Origin: Cavenderia fasciculata
Taxonomy: Eukaryota; Evosea; Eumycetozoa; Acytosteliales; Cavenderiaceae
Assembly (NCBI RefSeq): GCF_000203815.1
Contig: NW_004457639.1
Coordinates: 1,674,001-1,738,000 of the forward strand
Length of the DNA: 64,000 bases
Reading direction: 5' to 3'
Shown here: one piece after another, positions 36,043 through 47,485 of the stretch
How positions within the stretch are numbered: position 1 is the stretch's first letter
Layout of the letters: the number at the start of each line of letters is the position of its first letter
Made by a program: the position numbers and the translations under genes
The notes under the pieces: model-generated
What the model saw: only the letters and a program-made list of their open reading frames with translations
What the model was told of the DNA's origin: nothing
Databases searched by the model: none

Positions 36043-36044
36043 GT

Positions 36045-36094
<50 letters not shown>

Positions 36095-36782
36095 AGATAT
36101 CTTAAGATAAGAGTCAACTATGAATGAATGAATTGAATAAATGAATGCCAAACAATTGATGTCTATTTATAAATAATTGCATTCTAGATATCTAAAAAAA
36201 ACAATAAAAATAAAATAAAAATAATTTAAAATTGCAATGCTGGTATTCAAATTCTATTTTGAAACGAGTGAGTTTCATAATGATTGAACCTCGTTTTGGG
36301 GATAATGATCGTTCGGCAGACGTGGTTTGAAACGAAAATATCTAAACTATGATGAGCCCATCATTCCCTTTTCCTTTTTTACCAGCAAGCAAAGATTCTA
36401 GAAAATTTGATTACAACTTTAGTACTTGAATCATCATCATGATGATTACAATATCTTTGCAGTTGATTTGACTTTGGAAAGTCTATCAAAGACTAGATTC
36501 GACTTTTGACTAGTGGGCCAGTGTGAAACAAGAAAGCTCGTCGAAATTGAGACACTTTGTTTCATAACAACTGGTGTTGTTATACAGGTTGGCGTCATCG
36601 CGACAAACAGGATAAAGATACAACCAATTCTCAAATCCCTTCAAAGGGTTTCATTATTCTCTCTTCAAACGAGAACAACACAAATAATTTCAATAATAAA
36701 TATTAAATGTGAACTTCAATAATAATAATTTTATTTAATTTTTTTTGAGGTGTATAAAGATCGATGTGTACATTTTTTTAAT
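36043..36782. other. Intergenic, 740 bp
   Basis: Promoter of gene 3 with an (AG)n tract at 36051-36090, then AT-rich DNA. Open frames at 36446-36722 have no family match. No gene was seen. Confidence 0.45.
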
Positions 36783-37219
36783 TTAAGCAACGACGGTACA
36801 ATTAAAAGAATAAAGCATTTGAAGATTAGTAGCACCAATACCAGCAGAACCATAGAGACGAATAGTATCACAATCTGGAACAGATGGCAAGTTGCAAACT
36901 AATGGTGACCATCCATACATGGCCTTGCAGTATGACTTGACATCATAGGTTACTCCATCGTTGATAAGTTGATTATCAAACCAAATCATTGTCATTGGTG
37001 AATAGTTGATAGTTAATTTCTTGCCTTCTTGAACAACACTGGTAACTATTGAAAAGGAAGAAGAAGAGATAAGAAAAAAGAATAATATGAATTAATTTAT
37101 TGATTTTAGAAATGAAATCTATCTATGATCAGGTATAAACACATACTAGCAGCATTGGCAACAACGGCAGCACAAAGAATAATGGCAAAGATAGCAAACA
37201 TAGTTGATGATTTGAACAT
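36783..37219 (-). CDS. Small secreted family member 4, 111 aa
   Basis: Exons 37219-37147 and 37045-36783. Near-identical to member 2 in coding, promoter and 3' flank; the introns differ slightly in length. It keeps the signal peptide, fixed intron site and four Cys. Confidence 0.85.
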
Positions 37220-37587
37220 TTTGGATAAAGTTTGAATTTGATTGTTTGGGGTTAGAGAGAATGATTAAAATCGATTGATTGATTGGTTGATTTGATGATT
37301 TAAAATGATTGGAACTATCATTCTTTTATATTTTCTCTTTTGGTAATCATCATTTATCATCGATACCGATTATAGTATATATAGATATATGGTGTCAACA
37401 ATAACTCGTAATAGTTCCTAGAGGGGTGTGGTTTCAATCTCGTGGGGGTGGACTTTAAACAAAAAAGTGGCGAGACCTAACCAAACAAGATAAATACCAA
37501 ATTGGCATATATATATATATTGACAGAATAATAATCTATATGTGTAAGGCATAATTTTATTTTAGGAAATTAAATTAATTAATTAAT
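37220..37587. promoter_or_regulatory. Promoter of secreted-family gene 4
   Basis: TATA box as CTTTTATA on the plus strand at 37323-37330, then the same ACCGATTATAGTATATATAG block as gene 2. Confidence 0.6.
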
Positions 37588-37998
37588 TTAAGCAACAACA
37601 GTACATTGAATTGGAAACCCAAAATCAAAGGTTGGACCTCCAATTCCACTGAAACCCATGAAACGAATAGAATCACATGCTGGAACAGATGGCAATGTGC
37701 AAGTGACTGGACTGTTGAATCCATTGGTACAGTATGGCTTGATATTGGTCTTGACTCCTTGTAAGACAAGTGATTGTTCAACCCAATAAATGGAACCTGG
37801 AGAATAGGTTACTACAATTTGTTTGCCAGTTTGAACAACACTAGTAACTAAATATTACGAGATCATAGGTAGGTAGGTAGATAGATGGTTAATATTATTA
37901 TAATAATAAATATATCTATATATTCCTTCCTTACTTCCAGCACTTGCAAAAGTAAAAGTCATAAAGATTACAGCGATAATGGTTAATAGTTTGAACAT
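37588..37998 (-). CDS. Small secreted family member 5, 107 aa
   Basis: Exons 37998-37935 and 37847-37588. Sister of member 3, sharing its short signal peptide (MFKLLTIIAVIFMTF) and SGIGGPTFDFGFP-type end. The donor is GTAAGG. The pair of genes 4 and 5 repeats the pair 2 and 3 in order, strand and spacing. Confidence 0.82.
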
Positions 37999-38374
37999 GT
38001 TTAATAAATAAATAAATAAAGAAATAAATAAATTTTAAAATGAAATGACTTTGACATTGAATATATGGTCTATTTATTCTTTATGGGTAGAGTTGTCTTT
38101 TCGTTTATTACACTTTTGCCAAAACGGGAGATAATATCACATGGATAGAAACTCGAAATCAAAAATAGAGTAGTTTTGTATTTTTATCAAATATTACTAC
38201 TCTAGGATAGGGGGAGGGAGGGAGAGGGAGGAGGGTGTCTTTCAACCTACAACTTTAAATTAATTTAAACAAAAATGAAGTGATGATATTTATTTATTTA
38301 TTTTTAAGTTTAATGATTTGATTGATGATTTAATATTAGATGGGATCCATGCATAATTGTGCATGAATTTAATT
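37999..38374. other. Intergenic, 376 bp
   Basis: Promoter of gene 5 and 3' flank of gene 6, with a purine-rich patch (GGGGGAGGGAGGGAG) near 38210. No gene was seen. Confidence 0.5.
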
Positions 38375-38804
38375 TTAAGCAACGACAGTACAATTAAAAG
38401 AATAAAGCATTTGAAGATTAACAGTACCAATACCTGGGGTACCATAGAGACGAATAGTGTCACAAGCTGGAACGGTTGGCAAATTACAAACTAATGGTGA
38501 GAATCCATACTTGGCCACACAATATGGTTTGATGTTGGTCTTTAACCCATTGAGAACAAGGTGGTTTTCAAACCAAAGCATGACTGATGGCAAGAATGTA
38601 ATAGTTAATTTCTTTCCTTCTTGAGTTACACCAGTTACTAGTAAAGTAAAAAATAAATAAATGATTAAACACACAAATAATGATTAGTGGCTGGGTCTTT
38701 TTAAATATTTTAGTTTTTTAGATAGACTTACTTTCAGCATTGGAAAAAGAGATGGCAACCAAAAGAATGATGGCAAGTACAAATAAAGATGAAGATTTAA
38801 ACAT
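38375..38804 (-). CDS. Small secreted family member 6, 111 aa
   Basis: Exons 38804-38732 and 38637-38375. Intermediate between branches: VTQEGKKLTITFLPS and VMLWFENHLVLNG, then YGTPGIGTVNLQML. The four Cys, signal peptide and intron phase are conserved. Its promoter does not match the TATAAAAG/GAATGAT module. Confidence 0.82.
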
Positions 38805-39245
38805 TTTTTAATATAAGGATTGAAACTAGTTTTTTTTGTTTAGATTTAAAGTAAATAGTAGTAGTGAATGGTTTGATGAATCATTTTTTTGGCCCTCTTT
38901 TATATCTTGACTTTTTGTCATCTTTAACATTTACGTATTGACTAGTTTGGTTCGGTCTGGTTCCATCGTTGTGATGTCAACCTTTAAACTAGTTTGAATA
39001 AACATGTGATCTCTGTTTTAATGATTCTAAAATGGAAAACTATTTCTCCCAAGTTGGAGATTTTAACCACTCGACTTGTGGTAATATCGCGATCTTCCTT
39101 TATAGTAGAATCTAATTTTGACAATCATTGTTATTATTAATAGTTGTTTAATATTATTATTATTAATTATGTTTATTATTATTAAAAGTTGTAACAACGA
39201 TTTTTCGATTAAGGTCACGTTGTTATTATTATTAGTTGATTATTA
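38805..39245. other. Intergenic, 441 bp
   Basis: Promoter of secreted-family gene 6 and 3' flank of WAPL; AT-rich, nothing else seen. Confidence 0.5.
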
Positions 39246-42200
39246 TTATTTTTCGTCATCATCATCACTTTCATCTTGTTCATTATCACTTTCATCATCT
39301 TTAGTATCACCAGATCTATAATGATATTTTGATTCAAACTCTGATTTGAATTGAATATAATCTTGTTTTTCCTTTTTAATCAGTTGTTTGTATTCTTCTT
39401 CCTTTTCCTTTTCCTTTTCCTTTTCTTTGTTATTTGGTATTGGTAATAAAAATACACTACAAATTAAATTATCGCATATTCTATAAATATCTTTAGAGAG
39501 GATACGTTGAGGACCTTGGAAGCCAATAAAATCTTTTAGTAGTTTGACCATGTCTGTAAAGACTGTTTGTTTGCCGTTGAGTTGGTTTACTACGATTTGA
39601 CGATTCTCTAAATTCTCTTTGATCAAGAAACCAATAAGAATGACCAGGTAGGATGATGCAACCTTTTCCTGTGTTTTCGATGTGAAACGTGTCAGAATAC
39701 GATCAGACGTACGATATAGGTATTGTCTGAGGATAGCATCGATTGCTCCACGTGTTGATCTGAATCGTGTTCTATTCTCGGGGTCGCTTTCCACAAGATT
39801 AACCAACAATGATATCGATAATTGTCCAATATCATATTTCTCTGGTACTTCAATATGCAACAGATTAATCAACGTCTGTATACCAAACTGTGAACATTTC
39901 TCGACACTCTCCAAATACTTTACTTTTCTTGGTGTCATTTTAGTTTGTTTTAAATGTTGTTCTAATTGATCAGTTGGATCAACTAGACTGTTATTATTAT
40001 TTAATACTGTTGTTGCTATTGGTTTGAATACATTTGATTGATATTGATAGGGAGTTTGAATTGAACCAATAATAGATGACGCTTCTCTATTTGAATGAGT
40101 AACATTCAATAATATATTTAATATTGATATAATCGATTCAGTTCCACCAAGTTTAATATCAATTCCTGATAATCTTTCCTTATTTTTAAAAATTATATCT
40201 AAATAAAAAGAAAATAAATTAATTTACATAATTGATTATTATTTAGTATTGTTTACATACTTTGAATAAAAGATAATAAAGTGATTAGAATTGTGAGATT
40301 TCTATCATTAACAATAATATCTCTATTTAATTTATCTTGAATGACACATTCATCCAATATTTTAGTAACCTTTTCAATATTTCCTATTAATTTTGGTGAT
40401 ATTGTTGTACTCTAAAACAATGTATTAATATTCCATTACTATATATCTTCTTTTCTATTTAAATTTACATACTTCAATTAAAGGATTTAGATAAAGAGTA
40501 TATTTTGAAAGTAGATTAATTAGATTATCAATCACTTTATATTCTCGATACTTTGATTTAATAGTGGTATTGTTCATTTGTGATGATTGTATTACGAGAT
40601 TACATAACACATTCAATGACAACGATGAAGCTGTTGATGATATTCTACCTGTATCTGGTACAATTTGTTGAAATAAATTATTAATTGATAATGTCTAAAA
40701 AAATTAAAAAAGTAAGTATAAATCTTGATGGTTGTAGAACCAAATATTTGGTTTAATAAGTTGTTACATACAATCATTGTTGGTTTACGAGAGGTAGATG
40801 TTTTTGGTGATTTGGGTAATTTTGATGGAGAAGAAAAATATTCCGTTTGATAATTGTCTGGAATGGTTGTTGCCTGGTTAACAATAAATTCTATTACTTC
40901 TCTATTAAATTGATCAATATTGGAATTTTGATTTGATAATAAATAATAAATAAAACAAATTGATAAAATAATTCCCTAAAAATAAAATAAATGTAAATAA
41001 AAATAATAATTAATTAAAATTACTTTTTTTAAAACTAACCTTTTTCTCTGGAATTGTAAATGTACATTCATTTCCTATAGATTCTAATCCATGATGGTTT
41101 AGACTACTTGTTGATTTTTTCAATTTTAAAGGTGATTGAGTTGTCGTTGATGATGATGATGAAGATGATGATCGCTTCTTTGTTGTTGTTGGTTTATCTT
41201 CAAAATCATTGTCGATTGGTAAAGTATTGCTCGGAGAAGAAGTGGATGTTGTAGATGTGGTGGTGGTAGTTGTTGTGGTTGTTGTTAGATTATCGAATCT
41301 ATCCATCATAATACTATCATTTAGTATAGAGTCGTCTGCAAATAAATTGTTTGAAGTGGATGAGGTGGTAGCAGCTAAAAACTGTTTCAAAAGATCTTCT
41401 CCTTCAAGTGTACCAACTGAGCGTTTTAGACCACCAAATGAAGAAGTTGATGGAGAAAAAGAGTTTAAAAGTATACTGGCAGCTGGTGACAATGAAGAAG
41501 TTGGTGTATTACTACTACTTGCAGATGTTGGTGGTGTGGATGGTATATGATTATTATTGTTATTATTATTATTATTCTCAGAAGTTGACAAACAAATATT
41601 TGCCAACCTTTGTAAATTATCATTTAATGGTAGCATGAGATTATGTGATCTAAGAATCAATGACATTTGTCCAGACTCTTTACTAAGTAGTGTTGCGAGT
41701 TGCACCAATGTGTTCATCACCGTTGTAGGGCCATTGTAAGAAGGATGCAATGATTTAATAATCTTGTTACACTCTTCCAATATCTTTGATGATTCTTTGA
41801 CTATACCAGACTGTGACGACACAGTTGAAGAAGAAGATGATGATGACTGAGTCGATACAGTTGCACCATTTAAATAAACACTATCTTTTTTACCAATAGA
41901 TCCTGATTTTTTCCTAGACCCTGATTCCTTTGAAGAAGTATCTTGTTCTCCAACCACCATACTACTACTAGTCAATTTTGTTGATTTTGATTTCTTTAAT
42001 GTTGTCTTTTTTGTTGTTTCCTTTTCATCCAAAGCATCACTATTATTACCATCCAAGTTTGATTCTTTACTCTTTCTTTTTGGTGCTGGTTTCTTTGGCT
42101 TGGTTTCCACTGATGATGTTACAGCTTCTTCTTTTTCTTTTTTTACAGTACCATTGGTTGAAGTGCCAATAGTTGAAGCAGATCTAGTTAATTTTGATCT

Positions 42201-43088
42201 ATTTGTAGTGTTACCTGCACTACTACTACTTGTAACCTGTTGTAATTGTTGATCCACCTCTTGTTTGATTTGAGATATTGCAGAGTCTAATGACAACTTT
42301 TTCTTTGGTGGTGCCTTTGGTTTGGTGGCAAGTTGTACTTGAACAGGTTCAACTTCTTCTTCTTCTTCAGTATCTGTGAATACCTCGTCATCATCACTAC
42401 AGTCGCTACCATTATCACTAGTCACCTCTAATTTAACCTTTTTAGTGTTGTTATTATTCTTTTTCTTTTTTGGTGATGTTGTTGATACAACATGTTTAAC
42501 AGTTGAAGTTGAACTAGTAGTACTACTACTGATAGTAGAAGTTGATACTGTTGTTGTTAGTTGTCCAGATTGTTTCTTTGTTGGTGGTGCTTTAGGTTTG
42601 GTATCATTTGACTTGTTGATATCAGATGATGGTGATGGTGATGTTGATGATGATGGTTTTATTGGTTTCGTTTCAAGGATCGTATCTCCAACATTAGTAG
42701 TAGATGAAGATGATGATACCTTTGGTGGTGGTTTTGGCTTGATGTCAGTTGAAATAGCAGGAATAACAACAACAATATCATCAATATCTTCTTCCTCTAC
42801 TTGTTTTTTTTTATGTAGTAATTCTTTTTTTGTTGGAGGTTTAGGTGGTTTAGCAGCAGCAGCAGCAGCAGCAACAACATTGATGTTAAACGACTGACCT
42901 AAATTTGGTTCACTCCTAGATCTTCTCATAACGACTGTACCAGTAGTAGATGATAAGGTATCTGCTATAGCATTTTCTTTGGAAAAGATGATCAGATGAT
43001 GATTAGTATCGATGTTTTTTGAATATGTTTGACAACAATTTGTAACTTTGTACTTTCTAATAAACATACTCTTTGATCTAGTGGTCAT
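39246..43088 (-). CDS. wapl: WAPL homologue, cohesin release factor
   Basis: Five minus-strand exons: 43088-41040, 40975-40772, 40694-40473, 40411-40261, 40198-39246, giving 1192 aa. WAPL opens cohesin rings with PDS5 and frees them from chromatin. The C-terminal third (from about residue 690) is the helical-repeat WAPL domain, with GGTESIISILNILLNVTHSN, ISLLVNLVESDPENR and VASSYLVILIGFLI followed by LVKLLKDFIGF-like helices. The first 680 residues are low complexity (Ser, Thr, Lys and Asn runs with repeated KPKAPPKKK-type motifs), probably disordered. An acidic tail ends the protein. The N-terminal exon matches little beyond composition, so its exact start is less sure. Confidence 0.82.
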
Positions 43089-43464
43089 TATTACTATTAT
43101 TATACATTTGTTGGTTTCTGTCTAGAATGAATAAATGGACAATTAATTTGATCAGTTTGTTGGTGTTTTTTTAAAAAAAGAGAGCGAAACCAAGCTCCAA
43201 ACTTTTAGAGAGATAACACGCTTTGAAAGGAGGCGATTGATTCGACAGATAATTATTATCACTCACCCCATTTATGATTAATACGATGGAAAAGTAAGCC
43301 AATTGACTCTCATAACGTAATTATAAATCAAGTCACATGTATTTGAGTTTATATATAACAAAACTATAATAGGCAGTAAAAGCACACTTTAATATCAAGT
43401 ATCTATTCTTCTATATCGAATATATAGTTGTACATTTAGAGGATAAAATCAGATTCTACAATCA
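43089..43464. other. Intergenic, WAPL promoter side
   Basis: AT-rich, 376 bp, no gene seen. Confidence 0.45.
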
Positions 43465-43731
43465 TTATATAGTTTTGAAATTTGGTATACGGACAACTTT
43501 GACCGATGCTCGAGTTAGACAAAACAGCTTAATGAGCACAATAGACTTGGCTAGTAATTGCTTAGTACTCAATTGGGTTGAGTCAGCATGTTGATCACGG
43601 ATGTGGTCAAATACTTGTAATGGGCACCACATATTGTTGTATTTGGGTTTGGAAGGGCGTTGGTGAGCGATACCAGACATAACCCTTTGTACCATAAAGT
43701 CATTGCTCAAGTCAAGATTGATCGAGGCCAA
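43465..43731 (-). mobile_element. Fossil fragment of a tyrosine-recombinase element (DIRS- or Crypton-like)
   Basis: About 88 residues resemble the N-terminal part of the recombinase of DIRS-type retroelements or Cryptons: the FMVQRVMSGIAHQRPSKPKY segment, then W, LSTKQLLAKSIVLI and LTRASVKVVRI. Only this piece remains; no reverse transcriptase, no complete recombinase and no element ends were found, so it is a fossil of uncertain age. An inverted-repeat pair begins at its 5' edge. Confidence 0.5.
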
Positions 43732-43799
43732 GCAGAGGCAAATTATATCAACTCCTCTGATACCTATCTGTGTTTATGTAAATTACCTCTGCTTGGCCT
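43725..43799. repeat. Inverted repeat, 21-bp arms
   Basis: AGGCCAAGCAGAGG... at 43725-43745 pairs with its reverse complement at 43779-43799 with two mismatches, around a 33-bp loop. It abuts the recombinase fragment. Confidence 0.85.
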
Positions 43800-44263
43800 G
43801 GTGATGATGATGGTGCTCTATGAACAATAGGTATGTATATTATTATACATTAGTAGTTGGCCAAGCAAGTATCAGATCAAAATCAAAATTATCATTAAAC
43901 AAAATACATAACGAGAATGATCTTGAAGAAATCTGATCTATTAATTTGCTCTGTCAAGTGTGACGCTTTCAAAAAAAAAAAATAGATTTGATGTGGTGAA
44001 AGAAAAAGATTTGTAGCACATGGATAGGATGATCGATCATTTATTAGTGATTGTCGACACAACACTCTTCAAAATGATATTCTCAAACCCTATAGGTTAG
44101 AAATCATCATAATTAATTCGTCAACGATTGGTCCAAACACAAAAAATATAAAAGAATGATAGTTCCAATCATTTTAAATCATCAAATCAATCAACCAATC
44201 AATCGATTTTAATCATTCTCTCTAATCCAATCTAAAACTATCAAACTCCAAACTTTATCCAAA
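43800..44263. promoter_or_regulatory. Promoter of secreted-family gene 7
   Basis: TATA box TATAAAAG at 44147-44154, about 110 bp before the ATG. It is followed by GAATGATAGTTCCAATCATT and preceded by ACGATTGGTCC, all shared with gene 8. Confidence 0.65.
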
Positions 44264-44681
44264 ATGTACAAATCATCAACCATCTTTGCTGTGTTTGCCA
44301 TTATTCTTTGTGCTGCCGTTGTTGCCAATGCTGCTAGTATGTGTTTATATCTAGATTAATTTAAATCAATTATTAATTAATTTTATTCTTTTCGTATCTC
44401 TCTCTTTTCACTCAATAGTTGATAGTGTAGTTCAAGACGGCAAGAAACTTACAATCAACTATTCACCAATGACAATGCTTTGGTTTGATAATCAACTTAT
44501 CAACGATGGAGTAGTTACCAACATCAAACCATACTGCAAGGCCATGTATGGATGGTCACCATTAGTTTGCAACTTGCCAACCGTTCCAGATTGTGATACT
44601 ATTCGTCTCTATGGCACCCCAGGTATCGGTACCATTAATCTTCAAATGCTTTATTCTTTTAATTGTACTGTTGTTGCTTAA
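44264..44681 (+). CDS. Small secreted family member 7, 111 aa
   Basis: Exons 44264-44336 and 44419-44681. Close to members 2, 4 and 8, with MLWFDNQLINDGVVTNIKPYC and YGTPGIGTINLQ; the TPGIGT block is shared with member 6. The acceptor and phase are as in the family. It lies 240 bp upstream of the second DNase II-like gene on the same strand. Confidence 0.85.
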
Positions 44682-44921
44682 AATCAATTCTAAAATAAAC
44701 ATAGTTTATAACCATATTAATAACCATATATTTAATTAATTTTATTATTTATTGATTATATAATATTCAAATTTAATCGATCAAAATTAATTAAACAAAT
44801 CCTAGGATTTTTTTTCGTTTTTACTCGTTCTTTAAAAAACCTATCACGTGTTTAGTGCGCATGGCCTTTGAATATTCATATGTGCTAAAAAACAAACAAA
44901 TATATTTACACCTACATATAC

Positions 44922-47382
44922 ATGCCTCAAGTAATCCTAATTATTTGCTTGATATGTTTTTGCACCCAGGTCGTCAATGCAGTTTTTTCAACAACTCCAC
45001 AATGTCTTGGTCTACCAGCAGACCTGACAACCAACGCTGTCACGACACCTCAGTGGTGGTTCCTATTTTCAAAGCAATCAGATGATAACACAAATGGTGG
45101 AGGATTCATTTATATGGATTCTTTTGGTACACTTCATGTATGTATAGAGAGAGAGAGATGAGGATTATAACAAATTTATCATTTACCTAATTTGATTTCA
45201 TTTCATTTCTATTGTATAGGATGTACCCGTTACACCAAGTCCCCAACTCAGTATCAAAATATTTTGGGAGAGACATATAAATAGAGCATACGCAAACAAT
45301 GAAGATGTCTATGAGCAGTGCGTCACGGGAGGCAATCAACAAACAAATGCTGATGGATTGATTAATACCGACGAGCAAGCTTGCCAAAACAATGTACGCA
45401 TAGAAGCACAAGCATGGTACCATGATATATTGGGTAGAGGTGGACCAACTCAAACCGCCGAAGATAGTGACCACGATGATATTAATGACCAAGAGGAAAC
45501 CACAGGCTTTAGACACGCACATGCAAAGGTATGTATTAATATTGAAATAATATTCATTCTTTTATTTATTTATTCTATTCTATTCTATTCTATTCCTAGT
45601 ATCTAATATCTGTAGACACTCAGACTGGAAATGGATATATTATCGACCATTCACTCAACATTCCTGCTACACCGGTTGGAACAGGTATTCAATGGTTTGA
45701 AGAGTATGCACTTTTCGGTCAAAATCCAGGAAACCCTCACCCAACGCCAGTCGGTGGTTCCGATGGCAAATTTGTCATGTCACATCACAGTTTTTGTACA
45801 AATTTTCAATCTAGTATGTTTCACTACCAATTGAATTTCTTCAAAAACCATTATTAACCTACTTATTATTCTATTCAAACGTTATATCAGCTCAATTTCA
45901 AGAACTAATGACTATAATTGGGAGGGGAAATCCAAGACTAACTAGAACAAACTTTATCGACGAAGCAGGGAACACTCTTCTACCTGGTCACCAATACAAT
46001 ATTCAAGCTAGAATTGCGGCAGCAGCTGGAGAGGAGAATCAGAAAAATGTTCGAAATACCCAATGCACAGGTTATTACGCGGAATTTGTGGGAGGTAATG
46101 TCGACATTGATGGTGATGGTGATGATGATGTTGTTGCACTAGACATTGAACAAGGAGCAACCCAAAGGGAAAGACAAGCCACTTTTATTCGTAATCCAGT
46201 GTTGGCTAATTTCCCCCCAAATACATGTATTTCTACCATGATACTAGCCCCCGGAATGACTATTTATGGTTTTGGTAAGTATTATTTTTCTTTTGAAACT
46301 TGAATCAGTCTACTGACCTAATTTAATTTCCTATATATACATAGATATTAGGGCAAAACCAGGCGAACTTTTTAACCCAGGCTTGGATACTCACAGGGCT
46401 GCTATGCTTGACAGCGATATTAGAAAGGATTTTGGGGAGATGTTATCAGTTGTTGAACTTGGAATAGATCCATTCACATACATTGCAATGAACAATCCTG
46501 GTATTTACTATGTCTCAACCTATGTATGTAATACCAATGCACGATTATTGATTAGGTTGTCTTCATTATTAATATTTTTTTTCTATTTTCTATATTACAC
46601 TATAGTCACAACCTCGTCGTGTTGATGTTCCATCTATTTATATGTCTGATAGGAATTGGGGAATCTTTAGCCTCAGAGGTTGGGAGTATGATGGTGAAAT
46701 TCGTCAACACAGACACGAGAAGTTATCGTTCTCACAATCAAATGGACGCGTTTGTATTGGTGATGCAAATAGAAATTTGGTTCATACTCTTTATGCTGGA
46801 ATTTATGTATGTAATATATATAAAAGATAAACATATATCGATCTATTTATTTATTTATTTATTTATTTATTCATTTTATATTTTTTTTAGATCTGTTTTG
46901 ATAGCCAAGCACTGGCAGATAAGCTTTATCTGATGATGGAAAGGGTGGATGTATCGAATAGTTATATTTTCGATTTAGAAGGAAATCTCTTGCTTCCTGA
47001 TACCAATGAAATTCAAGATGTTTTACCAGAAACACTACCAGTTTTCGTTAATAGGATCAATACCGCAGAAAGATCATTGCCATCTCTGATGTACCCACTG
47101 GCTGAAAAAAAAACCCCCAAAGTCGGTTCTAAACGCAAAAAAGATAGTGGAATTCCTACCCCTAATCCTAAATCTACAAAAAAACCTAAAACGATTACAA
47201 AAAAAGATACCACTCAAACTTTAGCCCCTCATACTCAAACCGGATCTAAACCCTTTACAAGAAGCGCGGCCAAGAAAGCAGGCATCACTGCAGATATCTA
47301 TATAGATGACCGTAGTAATGATGGTGCTGTTTTGGATAATGGCTATGATGTTATCGATGAAGAGATAAATGTCTTTAATTAA
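44922..47382 (+). CDS. DNase II-like secreted nuclease with basic tail
   Basis: Seven exons: 44922-45137, 45220-45528, 45600-45813, 45891-46274, 46345-46523, 46606-46806, 46891-47382, giving 664 aa. Signal peptide MPQVILIICLICFCTQVVNA. The two catalytic H-x-K motifs are HAK at 173-175 (before YLISVD and DHSLNIP) and HEK at 471-473, the latter with NGRVCIGDANRN. Introns sit at the same codons and phases as in the minus-strand paralogue at 9528-11990. The C-terminal tail differs: a Lys-rich, Pro/Thr-rich stretch (KKPKTITKKD, RSAAKKAG) ending in an acidic segment. Such a charged tail on a secreted nuclease is unusual and could bind DNA or direct sorting, which is inference. Confidence 0.87.
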
Positions 47383-47485
47383 TAAATAAAAAGCTTAAAG
47401 TATTTATATATTAAATATTTAATACTAATACTAATACTAATACTATTTATTTATTTATTAATTCCATGGAAAAATATTATTCAAC

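Noticed and set aside
36446-36722. Short overlapping open frames between secreted-family genes 3 and 4
   Set aside because: No signal peptide, no intron and no family match; they lie in an ordinary intergenic gap.
42376-42897. Long open frame antisense to WAPL exon 1
   Set aside because: Its Val/Asp/Leu repeats mirror the Ser/Thr/Asn runs of the real gene on the other strand.
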